A stretch of DNA of 53,245 bases from Chloroflexota bacterium (GTDB lineage: Bacteria > Chloroflexota > Chloroflexia > Thermomicrobiales > JADLAZ01): assembly GCA_020849725.1 (NCBI GenBank), contig JADLAZ010000209.1, positions 1-53,245 of the forward strand, in the 5' to 3' direction. Below the pieces are notes generated by a model that saw nothing but the letters and a program-made list of their open reading frames with translations, was not told the origin of the DNA and did no database searches. The translations under genes were made by a program, and so were the position numbers. Positions 17,866 to 26,375 of the stretch are shown piece by piece (position 1 is the first letter of the stretch; each line of letters starts with the position of its first letter).

Positions 17866-19509
17866 ATGATGCGCCAGCAACTGGCACGAGTGCGAGCGGT
17901 GGGCGTGATCGCGGCGGTCGCCGTCGGTCTCGCGATCGTCCTGCCACTGCTGAGCGGGTCTGCGCCGGCGCCAGCGCGGGCAGCGTCGACGGTGCGCTGG
18001 GCCTACTACGTGCCAAGCGCGGCCACGTCACAGGCGACGCTGCGGGCGCAGGTCGATCTGTTCACCCACATCTCGCCGACCTACTTCACCTTGCGCGACG
18101 ACGGCACGCTGGTGTCCGCCGAGCAGCCAGCGATGACGGCGCTTATGCGGAGCCGGAATGTCAAGGTCGTGCCGATGGTGCAGAACCTGGGCCGCTACGA
18201 GCGCTTCCGGGCCATGCTGGACACGCCAGAGAAGATGAGTGCTGTCGTCGCCACCGTCGCCGGCATCGCCCTGCGGCCGGAGTACGACGGCGTGCATGTC
18301 GATTTCGAGGCCATTGATGGAAGCGATCGGGGTCTGCTGACGGAGTTCATGGCCCGGCTGGCGGCGCTGGTGCGCCCGTCGGGACGGTTGGTGACGCAGG
18401 CGGTCGCGGCCAAGACCACCGACACCCGCACTGGCTGGGGCGGCCCGTACGACTATGCCGAGCTGGGCAAGCACAACGACCTGATCGTCGTCATGGCCTA
18501 CGACTTCCACCACGCGGGTGGCGATCCCGGGCCGGTGGCGCCGCTCGACTGGGTGCGGCGAGCCGGCGCTTACGCGGGCGCCTCATTTGGACTGGCCACG
18601 ACCGTCCTCGGCATTCCGCTCTACGGCTACGACTGGGTGACGAACAAGGAGCCACGGCCGCGGGCGCGCTCGGTGAGTCACACTGGCGCCAACGAGTTGC
18701 TGGCGCGTCCGGGCGCGCAGCGCGGCTACGACGAGGGGCGCCACAGTGAGTGGGGGCGCTACCGCGACGGCGACGATGAGCGGGAGGTCTGGTTCGAGAG
18801 CGCCCGCAGCATTCGAGCCAAGCTGGAATTGATGCAGGCGCTTGGCCTCGGCGGGGCGGCCTTCTGGCGCCTCGGCCAGGAGGACCCGGCGGTCTGGGCG
18901 GCGCTCCGGTCGATGGCGACGCCCACCTGGCCGGCGCCACCGCCGCTCGGTCGAGAGCGAGCCTATTTCCCCGAGACCCGCCACACGCTGCAGGGGCCGT
19001 TCCTGCGCTACTGGCAGGCGAGCGGCGGACTGGCGCGCTTCGGTTACCCGCTGACCGAGGAGTTCACCGAGGCCAACCCCCAGGATGGCCGCACCTACAC
19101 CGTCCAGTACTTCGAGCGGGCGCGCTTCGAGCACCACCCCGAGCTGAAAGGCACGCCGTACGAGGTGTTGCTCGGTCATCTTGGGCGCTGGGCGATGGTC
19201 GCGAACGGCGTCGAACCGGCGTCGGTGGATGCGGCAGCCGGCGCCGGCCGCTACTTCCCCGAGACTGGGCTGACGATCGGTCACGGCTTTCTGGCCTACT
19301 GGGAGCGCAACGGCGGGCTGATGCAGTTCGGCCTGCCGCTCACGGGTGAGTTTGACGAGCGCAATCCGGAGGATGGCCAGATCTACACCGTTCAGTACTT
19401 CGAGCGGGCACGCTTCGAGTACCATCCGGAGCTGAAAGGCACGCCGCATGAGGTGCTGCTCGGTCACCTCGGCCGACAGATGCTGCGCGAGCGCGATTGG
19501 CTGCCGTAG
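17866..19509 (+). CDS. secreted GH18-like glycosidase with two C-terminal LGFP-like repeats
   Basis: The 547-residue protein has a signal peptide (AVGVIAAVAVGLAIVLPLL, cleavage near ARAA, ~40) and a GH18 domain (~43-355): the D-x-x-D-x-D-x-E catalytic signature appears as DGVHVDFE with E148 as the acid, and VVMAYDFH supplies the substrate-assisting Tyr/Asp. It resembles YaaH/spore-germination-type GH18 proteins, which act on peptidoglycan or chitin-like polymers. Residues 367-547 are two ~96-residue repeats. The frame opens upstream to 17782, but that part is pseudogene remnant; GGAGGGG at 17859 points to ATG 17866/17869. Confidence 0.82.
   Translation: MMRQQLARVRAVGVIAAVAVGLAIVLPLLSGSAPAPARAASTVRWAYYVPSAATSQATLRAQVDLFTHISPTYFTLRDDGTLVSAEQPAMTALMRSRNVKVVPMVQNLGRYERFRAMLDTPEKMSAVVATVAGIALRPEYDGVHVDFEAIDGSDRGLLTEFMARLAALVRPSGRLVTQAVAAKTTDTRTGWGGPYDYAELGKHNDLIVVMAYDFHHAGGDPGPVAPLDWVRRAGAYAGASFGLATTVLGIPLYGYDWVTNKEPRPRARSVSHTGANELLARPGAQRGYDEGRHSEWGRYRDGDDEREVWFESARSIRAKLELMQALGLGGAAFWRLGQEDPAVWAALRSMATPTWPAPPPLGRERAYFPETRHTLQGPFLRYWQASGGLARFGYPLTEEFTEANPQDGRTYTVQYFERARFEHHPELKGTPYEVLLGHLGRWAMVANGVEPASVDAAAGAGRYFPETGLTIGHGFLAYWERNGGLMQFGLPLTGEFDERNPEDGQIYTVQYFERARFEYHPELKGTPHEVLLGHLGRQMLRERDWLP
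18964..19509 (+). repeat. tandem 288-bp coding repeat (LGFP-like module)
   Basis: Two copies start at 18964 and 19252 (288-bp period), each encoding YFPET...GGL..FG.PLT.EF...DG..YTVQYFERARFE.HPELKGTP.EVLLGHLGR. The second copy is truncated after RQML. Protein-level conservation is higher than DNA-level, so the duplication is not recent. A diverged version ends the glycosidase at 13443-15149. Confidence 0.8.
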
Positions 19510-19668
19510 ACGCGCCGTTCATGCGGGTGGCCTATCCTGACTGAGCATCAGCCATGCCGCCATCGGCGCCGGGCGCCAGCGAGTCAGTGACAGGGCGATT
19601 CCAGAGTCGCCGGGTGCGGGCGGTCCGTCAGCGACTTTGGTATCGCCCGAAGTCAGAGAGCGACACGG

Positions 19669-19696
19669 TTGACAATCCGATCCCGGTGCCGATAAT
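19669..19696 (+). promoter_or_regulatory. candidate sigma-70-type promoter upstream of the methyltransferase
   Basis: In the 327-bp non-coding gap 19510-19836, TTGACA (19669-19674) is followed after 16 bp by GATAAT (19691-19696), five of six matches to the -10 consensus. Transcription would start ~135 nt before the methyltransferase. Nothing else recognisable was seen in this gap. Confidence 0.55.
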
Positions 19697-19839
19697 CCTG
19701 CACGCGATCTGCCTCAGGATGCGGCGACACCGCTGGCCCGTCAGGCGGCCACACGGCTCATCGTCGCGGTTGGACGCCTGGAGCAACCGGGTGGCGTCAA
19801 CGGTGGAGCGGGCCTGACAGTGCCGCCCAAGGATGAATG

Positions 19840-20619
19840 ATGGATCGATTGCTGGCGCTTCTCGACGACGAGCCGGACGCGCTCATTCACGAGATTTCAC
19901 CGCGAGATGGCATGCACATGCTCTTGCCGGACCATCCGGTGGCCGAGCAGGAAGCGGCCACCAGTCACTATTTCAGTGTCGGTCGGTCGGCACTGCGCTG
20001 CGTCCGCCTGGCGCTGCTGGCTGCCGGCAAGAGTACGGTGAGCAACATTCTCGATCTGCCCTGCGGTCATGGTCGGGTGTTGCGGGCGCTGCAAGCCGGC
20101 TTCCCGGCGGCACGCCTGACCGCGTGTGACCTCAATCGTGATGCCGTCGACTACTGCGCCAGCGTGTTTGGCGCGACCCCGATCTACTCGGTCGAGCGGC
20201 CAGAGGAGATCCCGATCGATGACACCTTCGATCTCATCTGGGTTGGGTCACTCCTGACCCATCTCAATGCCGCGCTGTGGCCGGCGTTCCTCTCGCGCTT
20301 CGCGGCGATGCTGGCCCCCGATGGCGTGCTGGTCTTCACCACGCACGGGCGCTTCGTCGCCACGCGCATGCGGACTATGGGAATCACCTATGGGTTGATG
20401 CCAGACGCCGTCCGTGAGGCGCTCGACGATGTCGATCGGACCGGCTTTGGCTACCGCGACTACGTTGGCCAGAGCAGATACGGGATCTCGGTGTCCTCGC
20501 CAAGCTGGGTCTGCGCCCAGGTGACGGCCATTCCGGGCTTGCGGCTGGTGGGGCTGTTGGAGCGGGGCTGGGACAACCATCAAGACGTTGTCGCCTGTGT
20601 CCAGGAGGCGACGAGGTAG
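19840..20619 (+). CDS. class I SAM-dependent methyltransferase
   Basis: The ~259-residue protein has a Rossmann-type methyltransferase core: motif I ILDLPCGHGRVLRAL, motif II-like acidic residue in LTACDLNRDAV, motif IV in FDLIWVGSLLTHL, and a post-motif segment MLAPDGVLVFTTHG. AAGGA at 19829 fits ATG 19840 (ATG 19837 directly precedes it). The pattern is that of small-molecule or polysaccharide methyltransferases. Substrate unknown. The next gene, an amidohydrolase, lies 142 bp downstream. Confidence 0.85.
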   Translation: MDRLLALLDDEPDALIHEISPRDGMHMLLPDHPVAEQEAATSHYFSVGRSALRCVRLALLAAGKSTVSNILDLPCGHGRVLRALQAGFPAARLTACDLNRDAVDYCASVFGATPIYSVERPEEIPIDDTFDLIWVGSLLTHLNAALWPAFLSRFAAMLAPDGVLVFTTHGRFVATRMRTMGITYGLMPDAVREALDDVDRTGFGYRDYVGQSRYGISVSSPSWVCAQVTAIPGLRLVGLLERGWDNHQDVVACVQEATR

Positions 20620-20761
20620 CGGCCGGGGAGGCTATTTGGTCGAAATCGCGCGGAGAGACGCCGAAGTACCGATAGGAGGCGCCGGTTCGTCGCTACGGTG
20701 AGGCGCCCGCACCGAGGCGATGAGACGCGCGGATGTCAGGAGTGGGCAAGGAGGCGAGCCC

Positions 20762-21559
20762 GTGGAGATCGTCGATAGCCACTGTCACGTTGCGCTGGGC
20801 TGGTACGAACCGGTGGAGGTACTGCTGCACCAGATGGACGCCAACGGCGTCGGGCACGCCATCCTGATCCAGATCAATGGCCAGGCGGACAACACCTATC
20901 AGGATGACTGCGCGCGGCGCTACCCCGACCGGCTCACATCAGTGGTGATCGTCGACACCGAGCGGCCAGATGCGGTGGCGACGCTCGAGCGCCACGCCGC
21001 GGCCGGCGCGGGTGGCGTGCGCCTGCCTGCCGCGACGCGCTCGCCGGGTGCGGACCCACTGGCGATCTGGCGCGCGGCCGAGCGCCTCGGTCTCGGGGTC
21101 AGCAGCGGCGGCTCGGCGGCCGCGTTCGCGTCCGATGACTTCGCCCGGCTGATCGAGGCACTGCCGCGGCTGCGGGTGGCGATCGAGCACCTCGGCTCAG
21201 TGAACCATCCGACGGGTGACGCGGCGGAGGAAGCGCAGCGACAGGCAGTGTTCGGCCTGAGCCGCTATCCGAATGTGGCGATGAAGATCCATGGACTCGG
21301 CGAGTTCGCGCGCCGGGCCATGCCGGTGGCCGAGCCATTCCCCTTCGTCCAGCCGATCCCACCGCTGCTGGAGCAGGCCGCGGCGGCTTTCGGTGCGAGC
21401 CGGCTGATGTGGGGCAGCGACTTCCCGCCGGTGAGCGGTCGCGAGGGGTACCGCAACGCCTTGCGGCTGACGCTGGACCAGTTTGCGCACGTGTCCGAGG
21501 ACGAGCGGGCACGGATCTTCGGCGGCACGGCCCGCGCCCTCTTCCGGCCCGTGCGCTGA
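20762..21559 (+). CDS. amidohydrolase family protein (Amidohydrolase_2)
   Basis: The 265-residue protein starts with the metal-binding HxH motif (IVDSHCHVALGW) and ends with the aspartate motif LMWGSDFPPVSG, with intermediate AIEHLGSVNHP and MKIHGLGEFARR. It is a TIM-barrel metal-dependent hydrolase or decarboxylase of the 2-pyrone-4,6-dicarboxylate lactonase/ACMSD type. The GTG start at 20762 is preceded by AAGGAGG at ideal spacing; ATG 20720 is a longer alternative without a site. DUF3830 follows 35 bp downstream, probably cotranscribed. Confidence 0.85.
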   Translation: MEIVDSHCHVALGWYEPVEVLLHQMDANGVGHAILIQINGQADNTYQDDCARRYPDRLTSVVIVDTERPDAVATLERHAAAGAGGVRLPAATRSPGADPLAIWRAAERLGLGVSSGGSAAAFASDDFARLIEALPRLRVAIEHLGSVNHPTGDAAEEAQRQAVFGLSRYPNVAMKIHGLGEFARRAMPVAEPFPFVQPIPPLLEQAAAAFGASRLMWGSDFPPVSGREGYRNALRLTLDQFAHVSEDERARIFGGTARALFRPVR

Positions 21560-21594
21560 CGCCAGCACGACCGACGCCGTGACCAGGAGCCGCC

Positions 21595-22011
21595 ATGACA
21601 ACCCTTCAGATCACGATCGGCCCGCTACACTTTGCCGCACGCCTGGAGTTGGAGCGCGCGCCGCGCACCAGTGCCGCGCTGCTGGCGCTGCTCCCTTTCC
21701 GCAACCAGTTGCTCCAGGCGCGCTGGAGCGGCGAGGCGGCCTGGGTGCCGCTCGGCGATCTGGTGGTACCGGTGGGTGTTGAGAATGCCACCAGCTATCC
21801 CGCGCCCGGTGACATCCTGTTCTACCCCGGCGGCTACAGCGAAACAGAACTGCTGGTGCCCTACGGCCCGACGCGGTTCGCCAGCAAGCTCGGCCAGCTC
21901 GCCGGCAATCACGTCCTGACGATCACCGAGGGGCGTGAGCAGCTGACCGAGATCGGGCGGCTCGTCCTGCATGAGGGCGCTCAATCGATTGCGATCGAGG
22001 CGATCCAGTAG
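21595..22011 (+). CDS. DUF3830 family protein (cyclophilin-like fold)
   Basis: The 138-residue protein fits the DUF3830 pattern: an N-terminal strand, the ARLELERAPRTSAALLALLPF helix, the LLQARWSGEAAWVPLGDL strand pair, ATSYPAPGDILFYPGG, and an FASKLGQLAGNHVLTI segment. The family is predicted to have a cyclophilin-like barrel; biochemical role not established. A good AGGAG precedes ATG 21595. It directly follows the amidohydrolase, suggesting a shared catabolic pathway (inference). Confidence 0.8.
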   Translation: MTTLQITIGPLHFAARLELERAPRTSAALLALLPFRNQLLQARWSGEAAWVPLGDLVVPVGVENATSYPAPGDILFYPGGYSETELLVPYGPTRFASKLGQLAGNHVLTITEGREQLTEIGRLVLHEGAQSIAIEAIQ

Positions 22012-22014
22012 CGC

Positions 22015-22030
22015 CCGGCACCCGTGCCGG
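22015..22030. terminator. hairpin between convergent genes
   Basis: CCGGCA-CCCG-TGCCGG forms a 6-bp GC-rich stem with a tetraloop in the 20-bp gap between the DUF3830 stop and the glycosyltransferase stop. No U tract is present. It is the only sequence available to separate the two convergent transcripts. Confidence 0.5.
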
Positions 22031-22031
22031 A

Positions 22032-25000
22032 TTAACCATGCACCTCGATCGAGGCAGTCATGGGATCGGACTGACTGGCCATACCGGCGATTTCCAGCAC
22101 CAGGAGGTCGTAGCGGTCATCGACCGCCGTAGCGAACCGCTCGAGGCGTGTACCATGGCCGTGATCACGGGCGTGACGCCGCAGCCGCGCGTAGAGCGTA
22201 TCGAGGACACCAGGCGACGCTGAGAGGGCGATGACCCCACCCGGTCGGGTGACGCGCATCAACTCCGCCAGCCACGGCGCTCGCTGCTCAGGGTCCAGAC
22301 GGTCGAGCGTTCGATGGCCGATGATGAGATCGAACCACCCGGACGGCTGGTCCAGGACCGGGTCTCGCGGCAGCGGGCGGAAGTCGCCTGGCAACTGCGA
22401 CCGCTGGCACCAGGTGAGCGCCTCGTCATCGCCTTCCAGGGCCACGACCGTCGCCCCTGACAGCAGCGCCGGCAGGAATGGGTGCAGCACACCCGGTCCG
22501 GCACCCCAGTCGAGTACGCGCGTGAGAGTGCCCGGGGCGTCCGTCTGGTGGAGAGGCGCCAGGATCTCGGTCAGCCATTTCAGGGAGCGAAAGGCCATGA
22601 CTTCCGGCTGGCAGGAGCCGAAGAAGCGCTGGGCCAACTCATCAGGTGGCCAGAGGCGCGGCTCGAACATCCCTGGCCGGTAGACGAGCCGCATCACTCC
22701 CACCGGTGGCAGCGCTCGATAGCCGACGATCGAGATCGTGTGATCCTGGTCTGGGTCAAAGCTGCCGTCGACGTCAATGAGAAACGCGGCGCGATCGGGG
22801 TCTGGCTCCTGGTCCGAGAGCGGCGCCAGTTTCGCGATACGCGCGATCGTCGCACCATCCATTCGCATTTCGACGTTGAATATCTCCTGCTCTCGAGTAT
22901 CCACAAATCCACGAACCATCAAGCGCGACGAATCAAGCCAGAAGTCCTCGATCGTGCCAGGCATCTGCGGGAGCTCATCCGGCTCCCGAAAGATCACCGC
23001 CGGCAGCGCAGCGACCCGAAACAGCCGCGCGAGAAAGAGCCGGTGATAGCCATCAATGAAGCGCGTGTGAACCGGCTCTCCCGAGCCGATCAGATAGACG
23101 GTCTGGCTCGCGGTGGCGCCTCGATGCGCGGCGACAGCCTGCAGCACGCTCGTGCCGACGTCGTTGGTGCTCCCATCAGCAGCATGATGGGCAAACACAT
23201 CGAAGTCCGCGTACCGGCGCAGCACGAGCAATTGGCTCTGCTCGCTATCCTGAAGCACCGGGGCGATGCCCTGGTCGATCCCAGTTGCGAGGGCGTGTTG
23301 TGTCAAGAACTGATAGTAGATATTGTCATCGAAAACACCACCGCTCGCCTGGTACTGACGCCAGCCATTGATGTAGAGCCACCAGTAGCTCCAGCCGTCG
23401 AGCAAGTCCGCGTAGAGATCAGGCTCGGCCAGCAACTCAGGTAAACTCCAGACATCCTGGGCAACCGCGTCAATGACTTCTTGCGGCGACAGGTGCGGAT
23501 AGCGATTGAAGAATCGATCGTACCAGATGGTCGTTCGCTTCACATCGACGGCCTGAATCGTCGCCCCATCCATCTCATGGGCGTCGAGCGCGGGTGGAGC
23601 GGCCAGGCCAGGCCAGTCGGCAGAAGGAGCGGAGCGCACGTGGCGCCGAAGTGGTCCTGGTTCCTTCGCAAAGGCGATGACAATTCGGCCAGCATCGGCG
23701 CGGGTGTCGGCGGACCAGTCGCTGTGACCGATCACCCGGAAGTACGGGAAGTGAGGCAGAATAGCCGACAGGTAGGTGCTTTCCAGGTTGTCTTCCAGGC
23801 GGTGTGTCTCCAGGATGAGCACGCCATCGGTAATCGCCGCTATCCGATCGATTAAGGTGTCGATGTAGGTAAAAACGGAGAAGGCCAGGACAATGTCGTA
23901 CCGCCCACGATAGGTGGCAGCATTAGTGATGTCGCCCTGATCAATCGTGATGCTATCCAACTCTTGATATGTGTTGACGAGTCGGGCAACATACACAAAA
24001 TGCTGGTCATACTCGATACCGGTCACGAGTGATGCACCGCGGCGGCGTGCTTCGCGGCTCATTTCGCCGAGGTTGCAGCCGAGGTCGAGAACGGATGCTC
24101 CGTCAAACTCGAGCTGGTCGAGTACGTCGTGTCGTGACGAGCGAAAACCGGCCGTCAGTTCGTCATCGAGGAGAATCGACTGGTAGTGATTGCCGGTCTT
24201 GATCCCATCTTTGCAGGACGATGACACGTAGTCCCTGGCCAGTTCTTGCTCGATAAGCGCGCGCAGCGCGGCTCTGCTCGAGCGATCTGGTCCAGTCGGC
24301 TCGAGCGCCTCGATGATGGCCGCGCCGGTGGTGGCGAGCGGTGCATCGCTATCGGTGAAGCGCGCCATGACCGTCTCGATGAGGGGCGACCATTTCCTGG
24401 TGTGCAACCAGGCATTGTAGCGAAGTGCTGCGCCGCGCTGCTCGGTTGGGTAGGACTGCGCTTCCAGATGGTAGAGGACCGCAGCCGGAAGATACCAGGT
24501 GGTCAAACCGATCTCAGCGAGCTTCAGGCAGTAGTCAGAGTCCTCAAAGTCGCCCATCACGAACTCGGTGGATAGCCCACCTAGCTCATCGAACTGGCGT
24601 TTGTCCACCAGCATGCAGGCGCCGGTTATGGCCGGCGCCTGCTGGGCCACATTGGCCTGGGGCAGGTCCGCGGCCAACCCACTGAAGCGGTGGTGGTTCT
24701 CCCAGAACGGGTAGCCGGCAAGCTGCGGGGGCGATGGCGGCCGGACAAACTCCATGCCGGCGTGCTGCAGGCTGTTGTCTTCGTACAGCAAGCGCGCGCC
24801 GAGGGCGCCGATGCCGGGCGTGGACGCGAAGAACTGGACCATCGTGGCGAGCCAGCCCGGGTGGGCGGGCAGTACGTCGGAGTTCATGAGGAGGAGCAGG
24901 CGCCCGCGCGCGATGGACGCGCCGGCGTTGCAGGCACGGGCGTAGCCGCCATTGTGGGACATCACCACAACGCGGCAGGACAAGTCGTAGAGGGCATGCA

Positions 25001-26375
25001 ACTGGCGAGCCAGTTCCAGCAGCGCCGGTGCGTCGTCGGGTGAGTCGAGAACATAGATCACATCAGCGCGCCGCAGATCGGCGTCGAGGAAGAACTGCGC
25101 CCACTGATGCTCCATCAGATCGAGGCGGCGGTACAGCGGAATGACGATGGACACGGCCGGCTCAGGAACTGGCTCGCCGAACGCCACGATTCGCTCGATC
25201 GTGGCGCCGTCCACGATCAGGCGCTGGAGGGAGGTAAGCGCGGTGTGCGCATGCCCCCCGAGGAGTTGGTCACTGGGTGGTCGCTCAAGCATGATGTCAT
25301 GCAGAATTGACTGCTGCGCCAGCCGGATATCCTGGACGAGATCCGGCATGGATGTTCTGCCGATCGCACCGTGGGCATCTTCCATGTCCACCGTCCAGCC
25401 GGTGCGCAGCACGACCGAGCGGGTCAGCGTGAAGGTGGCGATGAAACCGGGGCGGGCCAACCGGAGGTGCTCGGCCGGGGTGCCGTAGAATTGCTCGACG
25501 TCGTGGCGCGGGTACCGATAGGCCGTCTCGAGGATGTCGGCCTCATCGCCGAGCGGCGAGCGCACGGTCAGGCGCGTGAGCGGTGCATCCTGACTGCGCG
25601 CCCAGCCCTTTACATAGTAGGTCTGGGCATCGAGCTGCAGCAGATAGTCGACGTAGAGGCCCAGCGCCTGGTCCTGGTGGATGGTGATCCTCGGGGGAGG
25701 TTGGGTCAGCGCCTCGTCAACACGCCGCTGCGCCGCCGCCATCTCGCGTGGCCGGTCGTCGCGGCTGAGACCATTCAGCGTCGCCAGGATGAACGCATGG
25801 ACTTCGTCACGGACGTCATATCCGAGGCGGGCGCCATACTCCTGGACGACATCAGCGAGCGCCGAAGGGTCGTCGGCATCGTCCGGGAGGTGGTAGCGCG
25901 CGGAGCGAGCGCCGGCCTGGACGATCAGCTCGCGCGCGAGCGCGCCTCCGTGGCGCGCACCGGCCCAGTGCACGACCAGCAGCGTCTCATGGTCGCCGTA
26001 GCGCTGGCGCCAGCGCGCCAGTCGTGACCAGTGGAAACCGGGAGTCGTGGCCATGCGATAGGCGGTCTTCCGCGCGAGCGGCACCCTAGCCCGCCGGGCG
26101 TACAGCCACGCCCCGATGCTGTCCAACACCCTGGTTCGGCGCGGACTGCGCGCGCGTGTGCTGGCCGGCTCCTCGGCTGGGTGGCGGCCCTTGAGCGACG
26201 CTGAGGCCGATCCGATCGGCCGAAACACCTCAACGCGGGCGGCGTGCTGGCCATGCCGATCACGCATAGTTGCGCGTAGCGACGCCAGGCTCCGTGGGTC
26301 GAGCCGAACCACGCACAGAATCATGGTGTCGGTGAGCCAGACGGCTCGCTGCAGCCAGGCGACGTCGCTGGTCAT
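22032..26375 (-). CDS. multidomain glycosyltransferase family 2 protein with two methyltransferase domains
   Basis: The 1447-residue cytoplasmic protein contains, in order: a ~230-residue N-terminal region; a beta-rich stretch (~230-340) of a type seen beside glycosyltransferases; a GT2 domain (~405-660) with VSIVIPLYRR and the NSD nucleotide-sugar metal motif in LLLLMNSDVLP; a first SAM methyltransferase (~740-905, VLDLGCNLGEMS); an unassigned 945-1135 region with a ParB-like FIDGYHRLFLARL segment; a second beta-rich stretch (~1140-1235); and a second methyltransferase (~1285-1430, VLDWGAGPGVL). It would add and methylate sugars on a surface glycan. ATG 26375 overlaps the GT4 stop by 4 bp (ATGA), setting the start; the open frame extends 109 codons further. 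Confidence 0.82.
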   Translation of the reverse strand: MTSDVAWLQRAVWLTDTMILCVVRLDPRSLASLRATMRDRHGQHAARVEVFRPIGSASASLKGRHPAEEPASTRARSPRRTRVLDSIGAWLYARRARVPLARKTAYRMATTPGFHWSRLARWRQRYGDHETLLVVHWAGARHGGALARELIVQAGARSARYHLPDDADDPSALADVVQEYGARLGYDVRDEVHAFILATLNGLSRDDRPREMAAAQRRVDEALTQPPPRITIHQDQALGLYVDYLLQLDAQTYYVKGWARSQDAPLTRLTVRSPLGDEADILETAYRYPRHDVEQFYGTPAEHLRLARPGFIATFTLTRSVVLRTGWTVDMEDAHGAIGRTSMPDLVQDIRLAQQSILHDIMLERPPSDQLLGGHAHTALTSLQRLIVDGATIERIVAFGEPVPEPAVSIVIPLYRRLDLMEHQWAQFFLDADLRRADVIYVLDSPDDAPALLELARQLHALYDLSCRVVVMSHNGGYARACNAGASIARGRLLLLMNSDVLPAHPGWLATMVQFFASTPGIGALGARLLYEDNSLQHAGMEFVRPPSPPQLAGYPFWENHHRFSGLAADLPQANVAQQAPAITGACMLVDKRQFDELGGLSTEFVMGDFEDSDYCLKLAEIGLTTWYLPAAVLYHLEAQSYPTEQRGAALRYNAWLHTRKWSPLIETVMARFTDSDAPLATTGAAIIEALEPTGPDRSSRAALRALIEQELARDYVSSSCKDGIKTGNHYQSILLDDELTAGFRSSRHDVLDQLEFDGASVLDLGCNLGEMSREARRRGASLVTGIEYDQHFVYVARLVNTYQELDSITIDQGDITNAATYRGRYDIVLAFSVFTYIDTLIDRIAAITDGVLILETHRLEDNLESTYLSAILPHFPYFRVIGHSDWSADTRADAGRIVIAFAKEPGPLRRHVRSAPSADWPGLAAPPALDAHEMDGATIQAVDVKRTTIWYDRFFNRYPHLSPQEVIDAVAQDVWSLPELLAEPDLYADLLDGWSYWWLYINGWRQYQASGGVFDDNIYYQFLTQHALATGIDQGIAPVLQDSEQSQLLVLRRYADFDVFAHHAADGSTNDVGTSVLQAVAAHRGATASQTVYLIGSGEPVHTRFIDGYHRLFLARLFRVAALPAVIFREPDELPQMPGTIEDFWLDSSRLMVRGFVDTREQEIFNVEMRMDGATIARIAKLAPLSDQEPDPDRAAFLIDVDGSFDPDQDHTISIVGYRALPPVGVMRLVYRPGMFEPRLWPPDELAQRFFGSCQPEVMAFRSLKWLTEILAPLHQTDAPGTLTRVLDWGAGPGVLHPFLPALLSGATVVALEGDDEALTWCQRSQLPGDFRPLPRDPVLDQPSGWFDLIIGHRTLDRLDPEQRAPWLAELMRVTRPGGVIALSASPGVLDTLYARLRRHARDHGHGTRLERFATAVDDRYDLLVLEIAGMASQSDPMTASIEVHG

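Noticed and set aside
19554..19817. 87-codon ORF in the gap before the methyltransferase
   Set aside because: Arg/Ser-rich, no ribosome-binding site, overlaps the promoter candidate; not gene-like.
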